Assembly (NCBI GenBank): GCA_011009095.1
Contig: VTPC01090412.1
Location: 112,240-176,239, forward strand
From: Ignelater luminosus
Lineage: Eukaryota > Arthropoda > Insecta > Coleoptera > Elateridae
Reading direction: 5' to 3'
DNA: 64,000 nucleotides
Shown here: piece by piece, positions 12,914 to 24,609 of the stretch
Layout: each line of letters opens with the position of its first letter
Position numbering within the stretch: the stretch's first letter is position 1
Program-made: the position numbers and the translations under genes
The notes under the pieces: model-generated
The model's database searches: none
Told to the model about the DNA's origin: nothing
Seen by the model: the letters and a program-made list of their open reading frames with translations, nothing else

Positions 12914-13266
12914 AGCAAAGGCAAATGCTCAGCCGCCAAAACCAGCCTGTAGTGCGAGCGCATAATGTTCAGATAACGCTCATTTAAGTTTCTTTGGCAA
13001 ATGAGTGTGTATCATCAGCTACACCCCTACAAAGCACATTCTAACCATGCCACACAAGTTAATGCATACCTAAGTACAACAATACGCAATCACATTTCTG
13101 TAAAGGTTATGTAATGCCTAAAAGAAGAGGAGAAACAGATAATGAAAACTATGGTTGATCGAAATGCGAACGAAGCGCTCTCAAAATGCCCTATTTCAGA
13201 ATGCTCAAAAGCAACTGCTCCGTTGTTGAAATAATAAGTCTCTTTAGCATATAAGCATTTGCCCCT
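12914..13266. mobile_element. Possible non-autonomous element with short inverted ends
   Basis: AGCAAAGGCAAATGCT near 12915-12930 is matched by the inverted AGCATTTGCCCCTGCT near 13250-13265 (14 of 16 positions). The enclosed 320 bases are GC-richer than the flanks. No convincing target duplication was found, so this is a weak call. Confidence 0.25.
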
Positions 13267-13346
13267 GCTTGTTTTTTTCGGAAATTGTGCGAATTCGGCG
13301 TCTAAGTAAGTCTAACATTATAAGATGGAAAAGCAAAAACGTTTTT

Positions 13347-13466
13347 AGATTATTTAAATAAAGATACTTCTTTAAGTTTTATTATTTATTTATTTATTTT
13401 TCTCAGCCACGAAACCGGTTGAGAAAAATAAATAAAAGAACCTTAAGCTATGGATTTCCAATACAT
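13347..13466. mobile_element. Short hairpin element, copy 1 (12-bp target duplication)
   Basis: A 120-base insert containing a hairpin built on repeated TTTATT/AATAAA arms around a core GAAACCGGTTGAG. It ends with TTAAGCTATGGATTTCC then AATACAT. It is flanked by near-identical 12-mers AAAAACGTTTTT (13335-13346) and AAAAACATTTTT (13467-13478). The same core and the same right end recur at 35402-35555. No tRNA-like A or B box and no transposon-type terminal repeat were seen. Confidence 0.6.
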
Positions 13467-13478
13467 AAAAACATTTTT

Positions 13479-16400
13479 GTTCCACTTCAAATATACACAT
13501 ACATTTTCGTCCTTTGTAGCTTAAATAACTATTCTTACCATTTTTGTGTTCCTTTTTAATTTTACAATGTTTGAACTTTATTAGGTAATTATAGATCTTT
13601 TACTTTATCTTTCTATTATCATGATTCATAAAATCGTATTGTACATGTACGTAAGCTGCGTCAATTATGAAAGGTCGTTTTGATTATTGTGTTTTGTTTA
13701 TTTTCACTAAAGTAATTAATTGCGTTCGATTTGTAATTAAAACTCTTTTGTTGATGAAATTTAAAAAACTTAATTTATGAGTTTTTATTATTTCTAATAA
13801 TATTGTTCTAATACCCTGTATAAAAAAATATTTTAAGATCTACTCTAAAACAAATAACTAGGGAAAATGATTTCTCCATAAAACTTGAAGTAGTAGAATA
13901 AAATTAACTGCTCGTTCTACCGTTTCACCAGAAGAATACGCAATAATGACGAAACTAATGTCCTAGATGGTAAGATGTTTCTTACAGTGTCTGGAGAGTA
14001 TTTTGCTATTGATATTCATATTTGCCTTAATACTATTGCAAATTTCAATTTATCATTTTCAAAATATCTAAGTATGACTCACAAAAACGTTTTTCATTAA
14101 CAAAACTCTTTTGCATTTTGAAATTCACTGTAAAGATCTCAATAACCTGTAGTAGTCAATATTTTTTTTGTGCAAAAAAGACAGTACCACTACTAACTAA
14201 ACGTGTAAAAAAGTAAAACAAAAAAATTTTGCAGCATTCTAGATTCCCATAAGCATATTAAGGACTATTGAAATGTGTGCAGATTGTTTGTCTTCAAACC
14301 CTTAAAGCAAAAAACTCTTAAAAAATGATTGAAGGCTATGGATTTAGGAAAGCCTGATCCTTGATATAATTATACCAGTTACATAGGTATTGATACAAAT
14401 ACGATGACAATTTCACTGCAAGTCAATAATGCAATCCTACAAGATTGTAGGTATTTAGGGAAATATCTGGATATTTCACTACAACCAGTTGAGTAAAGTA
14501 GATACAACAACAATTGAATTCTCGGCGATTTAAAATTTGGCGATCTCATAATCAAAGTGATGTGAAAACCCTAATCCGTATACAAAATAATTTAAGGTAA
14601 AACATTGTCACTCTTCTTTAATTTTTACAGACAGTAGTCTTCAATGATCTATGTATAGATCGACCTTTTTTCTTAAAGTAGACAAAATGACGCAATTATT
14701 ACTTTAAAGTTATATTCTAATTTTGATGAATCGGAAGCACTTAAAATCAATAGGTCAAAGATTGCATTTTTGATTAACTCAAAATTCTACTTTCTTACAT
14801 TAAAACAGGTACTAATACCCAAATATGTGCTATTTTTATGGATCGCTTTCCGCATCTTTACAAGCTCTTTCGCATATGAGAAAAATCCTTTGTAAACTAC
14901 TTTTCGATTGATTGAGTTTTGTACGCCATTCGTCATATGGGAAATGCTCTTTCAATCTTTCTTTGTGTTATTCTAGAACATTCTAATTTTCACTTCTATT
15001 TTGTATAATTATAGTTATAGTCCATCTTAACGTAAAACCACCGAATAAATAGAATATTAATGCAAGGTTTTTCATATGTGGTAGTGTTCAAACGGCCTTT
15101 TGTTAAACGATACTCCCCAAGTAGCAAATTAGGGCAAAATTACGTTTAGGGGTCCTTTTAATAGGTCAATCTTTTTACTTGACCAAATTAAGGTAAGGAA
15201 TATTTACCTCAAATTAACTTTATAATTAATACAGTAGAGAAAAAAATCAAAGTAATGTGAACGTCAGAACTAAGGAAACTGCAACTCTTGAATTAAAGAA
15301 TTTACTAGTTACAAGTAGAAATGTGGTAACATATTAGTCATTTTGCCCACCAATCTAAACAATTTCCAACTTGTTCTCCTTCAAAGAACGCACTATGAAT
15401 GCAATAGCTTCCGTTAACTTATTTTGTCTCTATTAAGTTTGTTTTGGTAAAAGCTAGGACAAAACAGAAGTGACTCTGTCTTGATTTTCCATAAGTGTGA
15501 AGAAGTCATGGCGCATTATGTAGCGTTTCTTTAAAACTACAGTTCTAATTACTGCTTAAGAAATTAGTGCAGAGTAACATTTTTCTACTTGAAAATTATG
15601 CGAAGCAAAGTTTACGGATAAATGTGAATTTATGACAGAATAAATATGGCGAATATTAGATTTTATCCTTTAAAGTCCTGTATTCTGAATATTTCTACTT
15701 CATAGTTAAATTTACTTATTTGTGCTAAGTGAAAATGGCCGTATAATAATGTTAGCAATATCGATCAATTTAAGATATACAGACTTTGAAGAAAATTAAG
15801 TTGTTTGAACTAATTTACACATGTGGTTGAATTTTAGAAATTTCAATTATTTTGACCAAATTTGAATTTCTAAGTCACTTAAGGTTCGGCCATGTGTCCC
15901 AAGTGAGTAAACAAATGTTCATAAATACTCATATTTACAATCTTCCTGTGTCCGTGGTTGATCCCTTTCACCTATTAGCAATAATTATCAATCAAAAATG
16001 TAACTTACGATTTTTTCTATAGCAGTGCAATTGCTTATAACTACTGTACTGAAAGGACGACTAATTCTAACTGATGACAACCCATTGCTGACACATAAGT
16101 GATTGTAAATATGCATAAAACCACTTAGTTACGGATTATTATATTTTTTGATAGTTAATACATCACTTGTCACTTTTCCAAAATAATCACTAGTATCTCT
16201 CAAGCTTGAATTGACTTAGTTCTGAATTTTTATTGTTGACATTTTAATACTACAATAATAACAAGGTGAGAAGGAGAAGAATGTCTCCCTACCTCTGACT
16301 TGTTTAGTTTGAATAAGACTATTTTACTGTAAGTAATTGGTAGTTTGTCCTTTCTTTTAACTTAAATGATTAGCAGGGCAAATCTAAGAGTCTTTTAAAT

Positions 16401-19400
16401 CTTCAAGACAACTTTTGCTACCACAAAAGTTAGATTTATGTCTTAAAACTGATCTTGTAAACAAAATGTTTAAATAAGAGTGCATTTGGTCAAATATTAC
16501 CTAAATTGAATTTTAGGCTAAATTATGTAAACGAGACATAACTTCATTCCTGTAAGAACCCCAAAGGTTAAAAAGACTGTAAAACGGCAATATTTTATGT
16601 TGAAATTATGTTGTTATCATCCTAAAACATGGCCAAAACGTTTAATGCCTTTTTACATGTACAGTATCAGTAAATTTCTATCATCAAAGTGGATTTGGAA
16701 GTTTAGGCTATAGGTTGGAGTTTGATTTGAAGTAGGGCTTTAGATGTTCTAAACCTAATGGACTTAATACGTAAACTAATAAACTTATAAGGAGAATGTT
16801 AAGTTACAGTTTAGTTACTTTTTACAAAACGTTAGATTTTCTTGTCTTGCTGCTTAGGTCACAGTGCCCAAAAAATTATTATAATAGAGATTTTCAAACT
16901 TACAAGTGCATATAGCATGTCGTACATATTCCACGACTCGGCGATATAAAATGAGAAATAATCCTAGCATTTACTTAAATTAGCGTAGGTTGGTCTTCAA
17001 GGTTTGATAATTTTACCAGCCACGGGACTATGATTACGCGTTCTCCAAAGAAACAAGTCAATCTTTGAGTTCTATTTAACCTTATGGTAACTTATCAATT
17101 ATCGTTACAATAACAATTTTTAATGTCGAGACTCTAAACGAACTTGTTATACGGACTGGTCAAGAAATGCAAAACGTAACTTTTGCTTGTGTTTTGTTGT
17201 AGAACCATTATTTAAGATAGCATAGAATCAGCTTTCATTTAATGCTATTAACACCTACCTTGAACTTTCAGTTGTTTTGGTATAAAGCAAATTATCATGG
17301 TAAATTTGCAGAGATCTATTCCATGAATTCTATGGGCACACCAAATTTAGCGCACACATGTTCATTTTGATTATATGCAATAAAATGACATGTAGATAAA
17401 TCATCTGTTTAAAATACTCATAGGGTAAACGCAACTAATTACGTCCAGCTCCAGCCGCCCACCAACGAATCAATTATTGTTTTATAAAAAAAATATGGCA
17501 CCATAAATAACGGAGATTTTTAGCTTTGTGTTATCTACCATCCTTCGTTCTAAGGATTATGTTACATTCATTCCGGTAAATAAAAGTTATATTTTTAATT
17601 ATTAGCATTTATTTACTGCCAGTACGTGATTGTGTTTACTACGACTGCCATTGAGTGCGTTTTTATTAATGAGAAACGGTTGCATTCTAGGTAAGATTTG
17701 CGCATTTTTGTGGACATCTTCGTAAAAATTTTTGTTTGGTAAATTAAAGCAATGGTCCTTCTTAATATTTAATACAAGAAATCCTGGATTTTAATTAAAC
17801 AAATGTCGAAAATAAGGTCGGCAAAGTACCGATATTCACAGATTCATCTAGTCATCCGCTCGCTGCCTTCCACTGTCGTGCAGTAGGTATTCCACAATAC
17901 TGAGATATTATATTATTGTTGCTCGACTTTTTAATTTAATTTTGTTGATTAGCACCCACATTTATTAATCTTTTCATTATTTATTTGATGGTTATTATTC
18001 TCTTCAAAAAAAAAATCTAATTTTAGGAAGTCAACATGTCCAAACAGCCAACTTAAGTGAAACATTAACCTTTAAAGGGTATCATGTAAAAAGTAGAAAT
18101 TAAATTCATTTGTTTATTAATTATTACTTATTTTGTATTTGATGTATTTTTTAAAATAATTTCTTTTCGTTTCAATAAATCGTTTAGGAGCAAATGCAAG
18201 AAAGACATAAAATTGTTAAATTATTTTATGCTTATGGCGAGTAATGAAGATATCACTAAAAAATATTTAATTTGCTAAACATGTGATCCGAATAAAGCTT
18301 CCAAGAACTCATATGTAATCATTTAAAAAATAATCATTCCTCACGTTTATACGATGTTTATAGCTTTGTTTCTTTAAAGGGCGGCTACTAGGACTTTGAC
18401 GGCGGATTTCTAGTAAATAGCGGCGGATTACGGGGCCAAAGTGTCGGTTTTAATGAATTATTTCTTTTCTCATATAAAACTAAACGTTTAATGAATTTTG
18501 ACGATTGAGTATGTATATCATTTAAATATGCATAGCTATACAGAAAGTTTCATTGATAAATATTATTTCGTTTTAAATTTAAACGAATTTGAACTTTAAA
18601 TATCCTTTAGGTGGCAGAGGATCGGTGCTTTTACCCTAGTTCATGCTTCAAAATATACAGAAATAAATAAGAGAGGTTATCAAGAAATTCGCGCCTGTAG
18701 ATGAGATATTTGTGCCCTTTGTTGAGATAGCAAATTTGAAAACAAGCCCATAATACTGTCCCCATCTCTGCACGAGAAATGTCCACTTTATTATTTAGAA
18801 AGGATTTCATTATTAAAATCGTATGCTCTTGGTTCGTGTTCGTCTAACAGGTGTGTCCGCTCTTCACTGAATATTCAAGCAAAACTAACTGTGTTTACGG
18901 AAAGATACAAATAGGCACATGCCTGTGGTCTATAGGTTTTAGAACCCGATGATTCGCAAAAGCAATACCACAAAGTTATGTGAAAAAATCAGTTTCAATA
19001 CGAGTAATGAAACTACTGAAGTGAATCTCGGCTTTCGAATTAATTTCCACATAAGAAGGCGAAAACACTTTGAAATGAATGCTTAAAAGCTGGCTATTAT
19101 CGTTTTTAAAAAGGACTTACCGTTATAAAATCAGTTTTTGGATTATTTTAAAAAAACAAGACTGAACGCGCATATTAAAGAAAAATAGGTCATTAAGGTC
19201 TCTCTGCATGGGCTAATTCAGTTACTTCAGCCTTTGTGTTTTATCATCTAATTATAAAGAATAGAAAATCATGTTAAATTATTTTATTTTCAACATATGC
19301 TTCGGTTGATTGATTGTAAAAGATGTTTAGGTTTTATTTCGTGTGAAGCTTTATGTAATAAAACATTTAAAGTTACAGTACTGAACTACAAATGAAGTGT

Positions 19401-22340
19401 TACTATTCGTTAGTGTATACAATTTTATCGGAAAGCATTCTAAATCTTGAAGTAAATAGGCATTAGTAAATTTCAGTTATTCAAGTTTTACAAGTCAAAA
19501 TCACCAACATCGTTTGTTACGTTAATAAACATTCGAAATACTGACTAACTTACAATGATTTTATTTAGAAGCTGCTGAATAATTTATTGTTGCGTTAATT
19601 ATATGATATACAACCATTATTGCATGTCGGTATTAATTTTTTGAGATCTTTACATTAAGAGGCCAACAAAACAATTTAGTTAAGCTGAATTGTTAAATGC
19701 ATTAACAACTTTAATAAAATGCAACATATGTGAGAGCAGAAGATAAGTTCAAATACATATTAAAATTCTACCGAGAAGTGTAATATAATCATATGCAGGA
19801 AAATATTTTCTTTTCATTTTTTACGTTATTTTTCTACATTTTCTGGGCTAGAAAATCAGAGTAGTATTTTTTATAATCGTTAATAGCTATTGTTAATTAA
19901 AAACCTATAGAGTGTCCTACTATAGGTATAGAATAATATCTAATAAGATAACTGCACCGTACATTTATTAAAGTAATCATTTATTAATACATACAGACAG
20001 TGAAAAATGTAATTTCATAGAACCTGTATTGGCATGATTGTGTATCAAAAAACTGATGATACTTTTTGGTATGAATCTAGTCAATTAGGAATAATGATGG
20101 GTAATAACTGCTAATAGTAAATCCAAAACCATGAACCTAATGGTGAGTGGATTGAGGACAAAATCATAATAATAATAAAGATATCTCAATAGCAATAAAA
20201 AAAGATAACGGACGGAAATAAAGTAAATATCTATACAAATTAAATAATTGTTGTAATAATACGAGGAATAATGAAAACATAATAATAAGCAGCTAATGGA
20301 AAAAATATGTTTCAGACTTTAATTACTGTGTATTTAAAGAAAGAGCACAATTATATACTTTGTTAAAACTATATTAACAGTATTGACTTTTATTTTATAA
20401 AGTGTAATTTCAAATGCAGAATTATTTAAAAGTAAACCTTAATGGTCTAACCGAGAACCTTACGAAACAAACTAACACATTTCTGTATACCAAAAATACA
20501 GCTTTTTGTCATAAGGAACAGCTTTCCTCCTACATTCAACTCCCTTTCACAGACAGGAACTCCCGTTCTATATAATCAATCAAACTTGCATTGCCTTTTC
20601 GCTTACGTCTTTTCAGATGTTTCCATATTTGGATAAAAAGATTATTCTTTTTTACATATACAACTCTCTTTAACATTCTTTAATGGTCTTTATTTATGTT
20701 TATTTGAATGCTGTTAGATGAGTTAATTAGATTATCTGCATAATTTTATTAAAGAAACACACGGATCGTTCTTATTTGAGTTGTTATAGCTTCATAAATT
20801 CCACACTGCTGTTAATTCTTCGGCATAACAGCTCATTTAACCGTAACACAGAACAAAACGAAGGGCAGTCAACAGAAATGATTACATGGGGGAAAATAAA
20901 CTTAATTGACATATATACAGTATTATTAAAACGAGCAACCAAGAAGAATAATTGCCACCTTTAAAATACTGCAATTTTATTCTGATTGGTGCAGGACAGG
21001 GTAACTACCATTTCAGCATGTTCATCATCATCAACATGATCATCATCATTATTATTTTTATGTTGAGTCTTTTGAGTGCTTGGCGATTCAATTTCTGGAA
21101 GACTTTAAAATCCCTTTGTAGTCGGCCATCGTTATTTTTATTATCGTTATTATTATAAACATAAAGCGGTTTCCTTAAGTTGATGTATTTTTTAAGTTTG
21201 TATTTTAATGTTTTAGACTAAATTTTTTTAGGCAGTTTATGTAACAACATCTATTGTTAGTATAAAGTGCTGTAACTAGCTTACAATGATCTTACTTTAA
21301 GAAAAATCTTGATTTCCCGTTTATTAGGAAAAGTTCTAGGTACTTATTTCGTCTGTTGTCTCCAAGTACTTCCTGATAAGTTTCCAGAGCTTTTGTTTTT
21401 ATTAAATATTATTACATCAGTATCTGTATCGACAGATTTTGTATCTAAATTAAAGAGCAAAAAAAAGTTTAACATTAAGATTAGAGAAACATTTTACAGA
21501 AATATGTGATAAAAATTAAAAGTGATTTTCTATGACGACGTTACAATCATCAAAAGTTACGCAGTTTATTCTAAACGCAATTTGAAGCGATAGTTCGCAC
21601 GTATAGTAATTAGTGAGGTTTGTTACAAAATGCTCGAACAATCGACTTTAAAAGTTAAGTCATCAGTGTTATGTTCAATGAAAGAAATCCAAAGAAATGT
21701 TTTTGCAGTTACAATAAAGAGAAATCTTAATAGTTTTGCTTAAAGTCTCTTAATTTTCATTTTGAAGTTAATTTGCAAGTAGTGGCAACGTAGTGAAACT
21801 ACTTCATGTTGTTATTTTTTATCCTTGCAATAATTTTGAAACTTTTTCAAATCGAATCACAAGATTCTTGGTTATGTTCAATGCTGAAAACGATTAGACG
21901 AATTACATTGATTTATTCATTACCTACATAATATATAATGTAGTGGTCTTCAAGCGTTTCTGTGAAAGTGAAAGTTAGAACATGCTTTATTTAGGAAAGT
22001 GTCCAAATCCAATCGTATTAAGACATGACATGGATTAGTAATGGAAAAGGCTAGCTCAGATTCTTAAGCGGGTATCAGAAGACACTAGCTGTATTACTAA
22101 AAGAATATGCAATTCATGTATGTATGTACCAATATGCGTTCGTTGTCCAATCGATTCAAATCCAGTCAATTATAAATCTGACATCGTTGACGTCGCAGCT
22201 GATATGTTAAAAGACACTAAAAAAATGAAGCAAATATAGATTTCCAACTATTTTTACATAATTTGCGAGTACAGCTACATTGTCTTGTAATAATGCTCTC
22301 GTGCTTTCTACATTTTAATTTGTATTCTAATGATTTTTGT
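13479..22340. other. Long intergenic stretch, no gene or element recognised
   Basis: Nearly 9 kb of AT-rich DNA upstream of Dfd without a recognisable transposon end, gene or RNA. A small patch at 18380-18440 repeats GGCGG-containing words, and a run of ATC/ATT triplets occurs at 21021-21058. The lack of transposons here, compared with the dense insertions to the right, could mean selective constraint or simply older decayed sequence. Confidence 0.55.
21021..21058. repeat. ATC/ATT trinucleotide microsatellite
   Basis: An imperfect run of TCA/ATC units passing into ATT units. Ordinary simple sequence. Confidence 0.7.
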
Positions 22341-22824
22341 TCGGGCCCCAGTAGGGTCCTGCACAGGCCGGAATTTCCAGGCCCTGTTCGGTCCGTCCAG
22401 ATTGGTGATAAACTTGACGCGGCCCGAAAAAGCCCGCCAACTTCTTGATCGGTCTGAAAAATCCAAACGGCTCGAACAAACCGACAGGAGTGAACGACCC
22501 AACTGACCGGACGTAAGCCTGACAGATTTTTAAACTGAAGCCCGACCTGACCTAAAGTTCTCCTTTTCGGTTCAGTATGAAAATAATGCTTGTTGGGGTC
22601 AGTACGAAAAGGATCTCGGCTCGGTGCATTTCGAAAATCCTTCTCTGCGGTTCAATTCGAAAATAACGCCTGTTCTAGTTTCGTACGGCAATTCTTCGAT
22701 GTGTTTCAGTACGAAAATATCTGGTCCGAATCAGGAGAGTCACGAAAAGGATTTAGGTCCGGTGCAGTACGAGATCGTACGCTTTGAATAACTTACAGAA
22801 ATAACAGCCCCATCGACCTGTTAA

Positions 22825-23013
22825 GCGCGACAAGTCAAACAAGCCTGAGAGGCCCAAACGGCCCGACAGACGCAAATGTCTCGACAGATCTAAGAAGCCC
22901 AGGCGGGCCGACAGACTCGAGAGATCCAAACGGTCCGACAGGCTCGAGCAGCTCGACAAGTCCGAACGGCTCGAGAGGTCCGAGCAGTACCACAGGTCCG
23001 AGCAGCCCTGCAG
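22825..23013. repeat. 9-bp minisatellite, 21 in-register units
   Basis: Twenty-one consecutive units of exactly nine bases with no register slip, for example GCCCAAACG, GCCCGACAG, TCTCGACAG, GTCCGAACG, GCTCGAGAG, GTCCGAGCA. Each unit resembles (G/A)(C/T)CCGA(C/G)AG. Because nine is a multiple of three, the minus strand stays open through it and reads as a Leu-Ser-Asp-Arg repeat. This is a consequence of the period, not evidence of a protein. Six more in-register units lie at 22452-22505. Confidence 0.8.
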
Positions 23014-23295
23014 GTCAGATATAGGCCTGAATAGACCGTGTAGGTCTCTAGACACAGTTTAAAAACGTATCCTGGCCGTTTAGGCCAAGGTAACGATTAA
23101 ATCTCTTGAGCTTTTCGAGTCTGTAAAGGTTTTTAGACTTTTTCGTTTTCTTAGGCCTATGGAACCTTTTGGTTCGGTCAGGTTTTTTAGGCTTTTATAA
23201 ATCTAAGGTTTTGTATTAGAAATTCGCATTACAAACAAAATCTTATCGTTTAAGAATGAGTAACGGCAAACAAATCTTCAGGTTAAGTGGACTTT

Positions 23296-23329
23296 CATAT
23301 ATCAATGTAAAATATCCCATTGATATATG
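23296..23329. repeat. Perfect 12-bp hairpin
   Basis: CATATATCAATG (23296-23307) and its exact reverse complement (23318-23329) enclose a 10-base loop. It lies inside the large inverted-repeat element, between the minisatellite and the nested TIR element. Confidence 0.65.
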
Positions 23330-23719
23330 ATGCAAATATTAGTTATGGGGCCAAAGACAACCGATCTTGATAATTATTCCACAAAACTTAAGAAGTCGGC
23401 TAAGATTGTGAGAATTTGGGGTTATTACTCAAAGATACGGGAAGATTAGCTACAAAAATAGTGCACAGAGTACTATAAATAAAAACAAAAAACACTTTGG
23501 AAAATGCTACCCATTCTCAACTTATTTTACATGGTGATATAGTATCTGTTTCGTGGACTAATAGTAATTCTACTTTTACGGGTTACTATTAACGCTAGAG
23601 CTATCATTTTTAGAACTGATTTCATTAACTATAATTATGAACCTTGAAACGTGCGTTTAATATTACCAACGTTAAATAGTCGTTATCGTTATAATTTGTT
23701 ATTAAAATTTTAGGTTTGG

Positions 23720-24276
23720 TATATACAGGGTGATTATTTTAAAGCTTCCCACCTTGAATAACTCTTTAATTAGTAAAATCATTAAAAATCGCTGAAACGC
23801 GTCGATTTTGTTTTGGAGGGAAACATTTAATAACCTACTCTAGTCAGTTGGGCAACTTTCAACCTCTCCCCAACCACCACCCCCCTTAAAATTTTAAATA
23901 GCACTATCCCATGTGTGATATATCATTTTAATAGGTATAAGATTTTCAATCTTTTACATAAAAAACATCAATCGGAAATGTATTGATTAGATGAAATACA
24001 TTTTTATCTCTAGTTTACGAATTTTAATTTTCTTTGATGTAAAAGATTAGGAGTTTTATAACCTTTAAAATGATGCATCACACATGGGGTAGTTGCATTT
24101 AAAATTCTTGGGAAGAGGTGGTTATGGGGGAGGGTGAAAGTTTCCCAACTGACTAGAGTAGGTTGTTAAATGTCCTCCTCCAAAACAAAATCGATGCATT
24201 TTAGCGATTTTTGATAATTTTACTAATTAAAGAGTTATTCAAGATGGGAGGTCTTAAAATGATCATCCTGTATATA
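23720..24276. mobile_element. TIR element (MITE type) nested in the larger element
   Basis: The termini TATATACAGGGTGATTA and, inverted, TATATACAGGATGATC mark a 557-base element with long inverted arms of roughly 200 bases. Both arms include GTTGGGCAACTTTC or its counterpart, AACTGACTAGAGTAGG and CAAAACAAAATCGA. A TA or TATA target is duplicated at the ends. There is no coding capacity. Its end CAGGGTG, size and inner words near CCTTTAAAATGATGCATC resemble the element at 37651-38198, so the two look like distant members of one family. Confidence 0.8.
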
Positions 24277-24609
24277 GACACATAACCAAGAAAAAAAGCG
24301 ATCACTAATTACATTTGTAGTGAGGTTTGTACTTTGAAGTTGGACATTTCCACTTAATGATGACAATTTTAAACCGTGTTGTATAACTAGAGCGTATCGG
24401 CCTTTCAGTCAGGCTTTAGGGCCGTTCAGGTTTCCTGGCTCGTTAGACCGCTTGGGCTCTCGGGCTTTTCGAACCGGTTGGGCCGATATAGAGTTTTTCA
24501 GATCGATCAGGAATGCTGTCGGGTTTCTTTCTGAGCCATGCTGAGTTTATCCCATTTTAGTCGGGTAGGATCCGGACCTAAAAATTTCAGCCCTTGCGGT
24601 ACTCTAAGA

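Larger units (their letters stand above)
22349..24605. mobile_element. Large hAT-like inverted-repeat element with internal 9-bp minisatellite
   Basis: The left end CAGTAGGGTCCTGCACAGG (from 22349) leads into GC-rich sequence GGAATTTCCAGGCCC. The right end near 24570-24605, read in reverse, gives a similar AAGGGCTGAAATTTTTAGGTCC, so the ends look like degenerate hAT-type inverted termini. The left arm (22450-23013) and the right arm (about 24390-24520, inverted) consist of degenerate 9-base units related to GCCCGACAG. A block of TTCGGTTCAGTACGAAAA-like words repeats at 22560-22770. The whole is AT-poor compared with its surroundings. A separate TIR element is nested at 23720-24276. The right boundary and target duplication are uncertain. 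Confidence 0.5.

Noticed and set aside
13347-13466. Hammerhead ribozyme in the hairpin element because of the CGAAAC core
   Set aside because: The obligatory CUGAUGA box is absent on both strands.
22753-23055. 100-codon minus-strand protein with a Leu-Ser-Asp-Arg repeat
   Set aside because: The open frame follows directly from the 9-bp minisatellite period; no start context or domain supports a protein.
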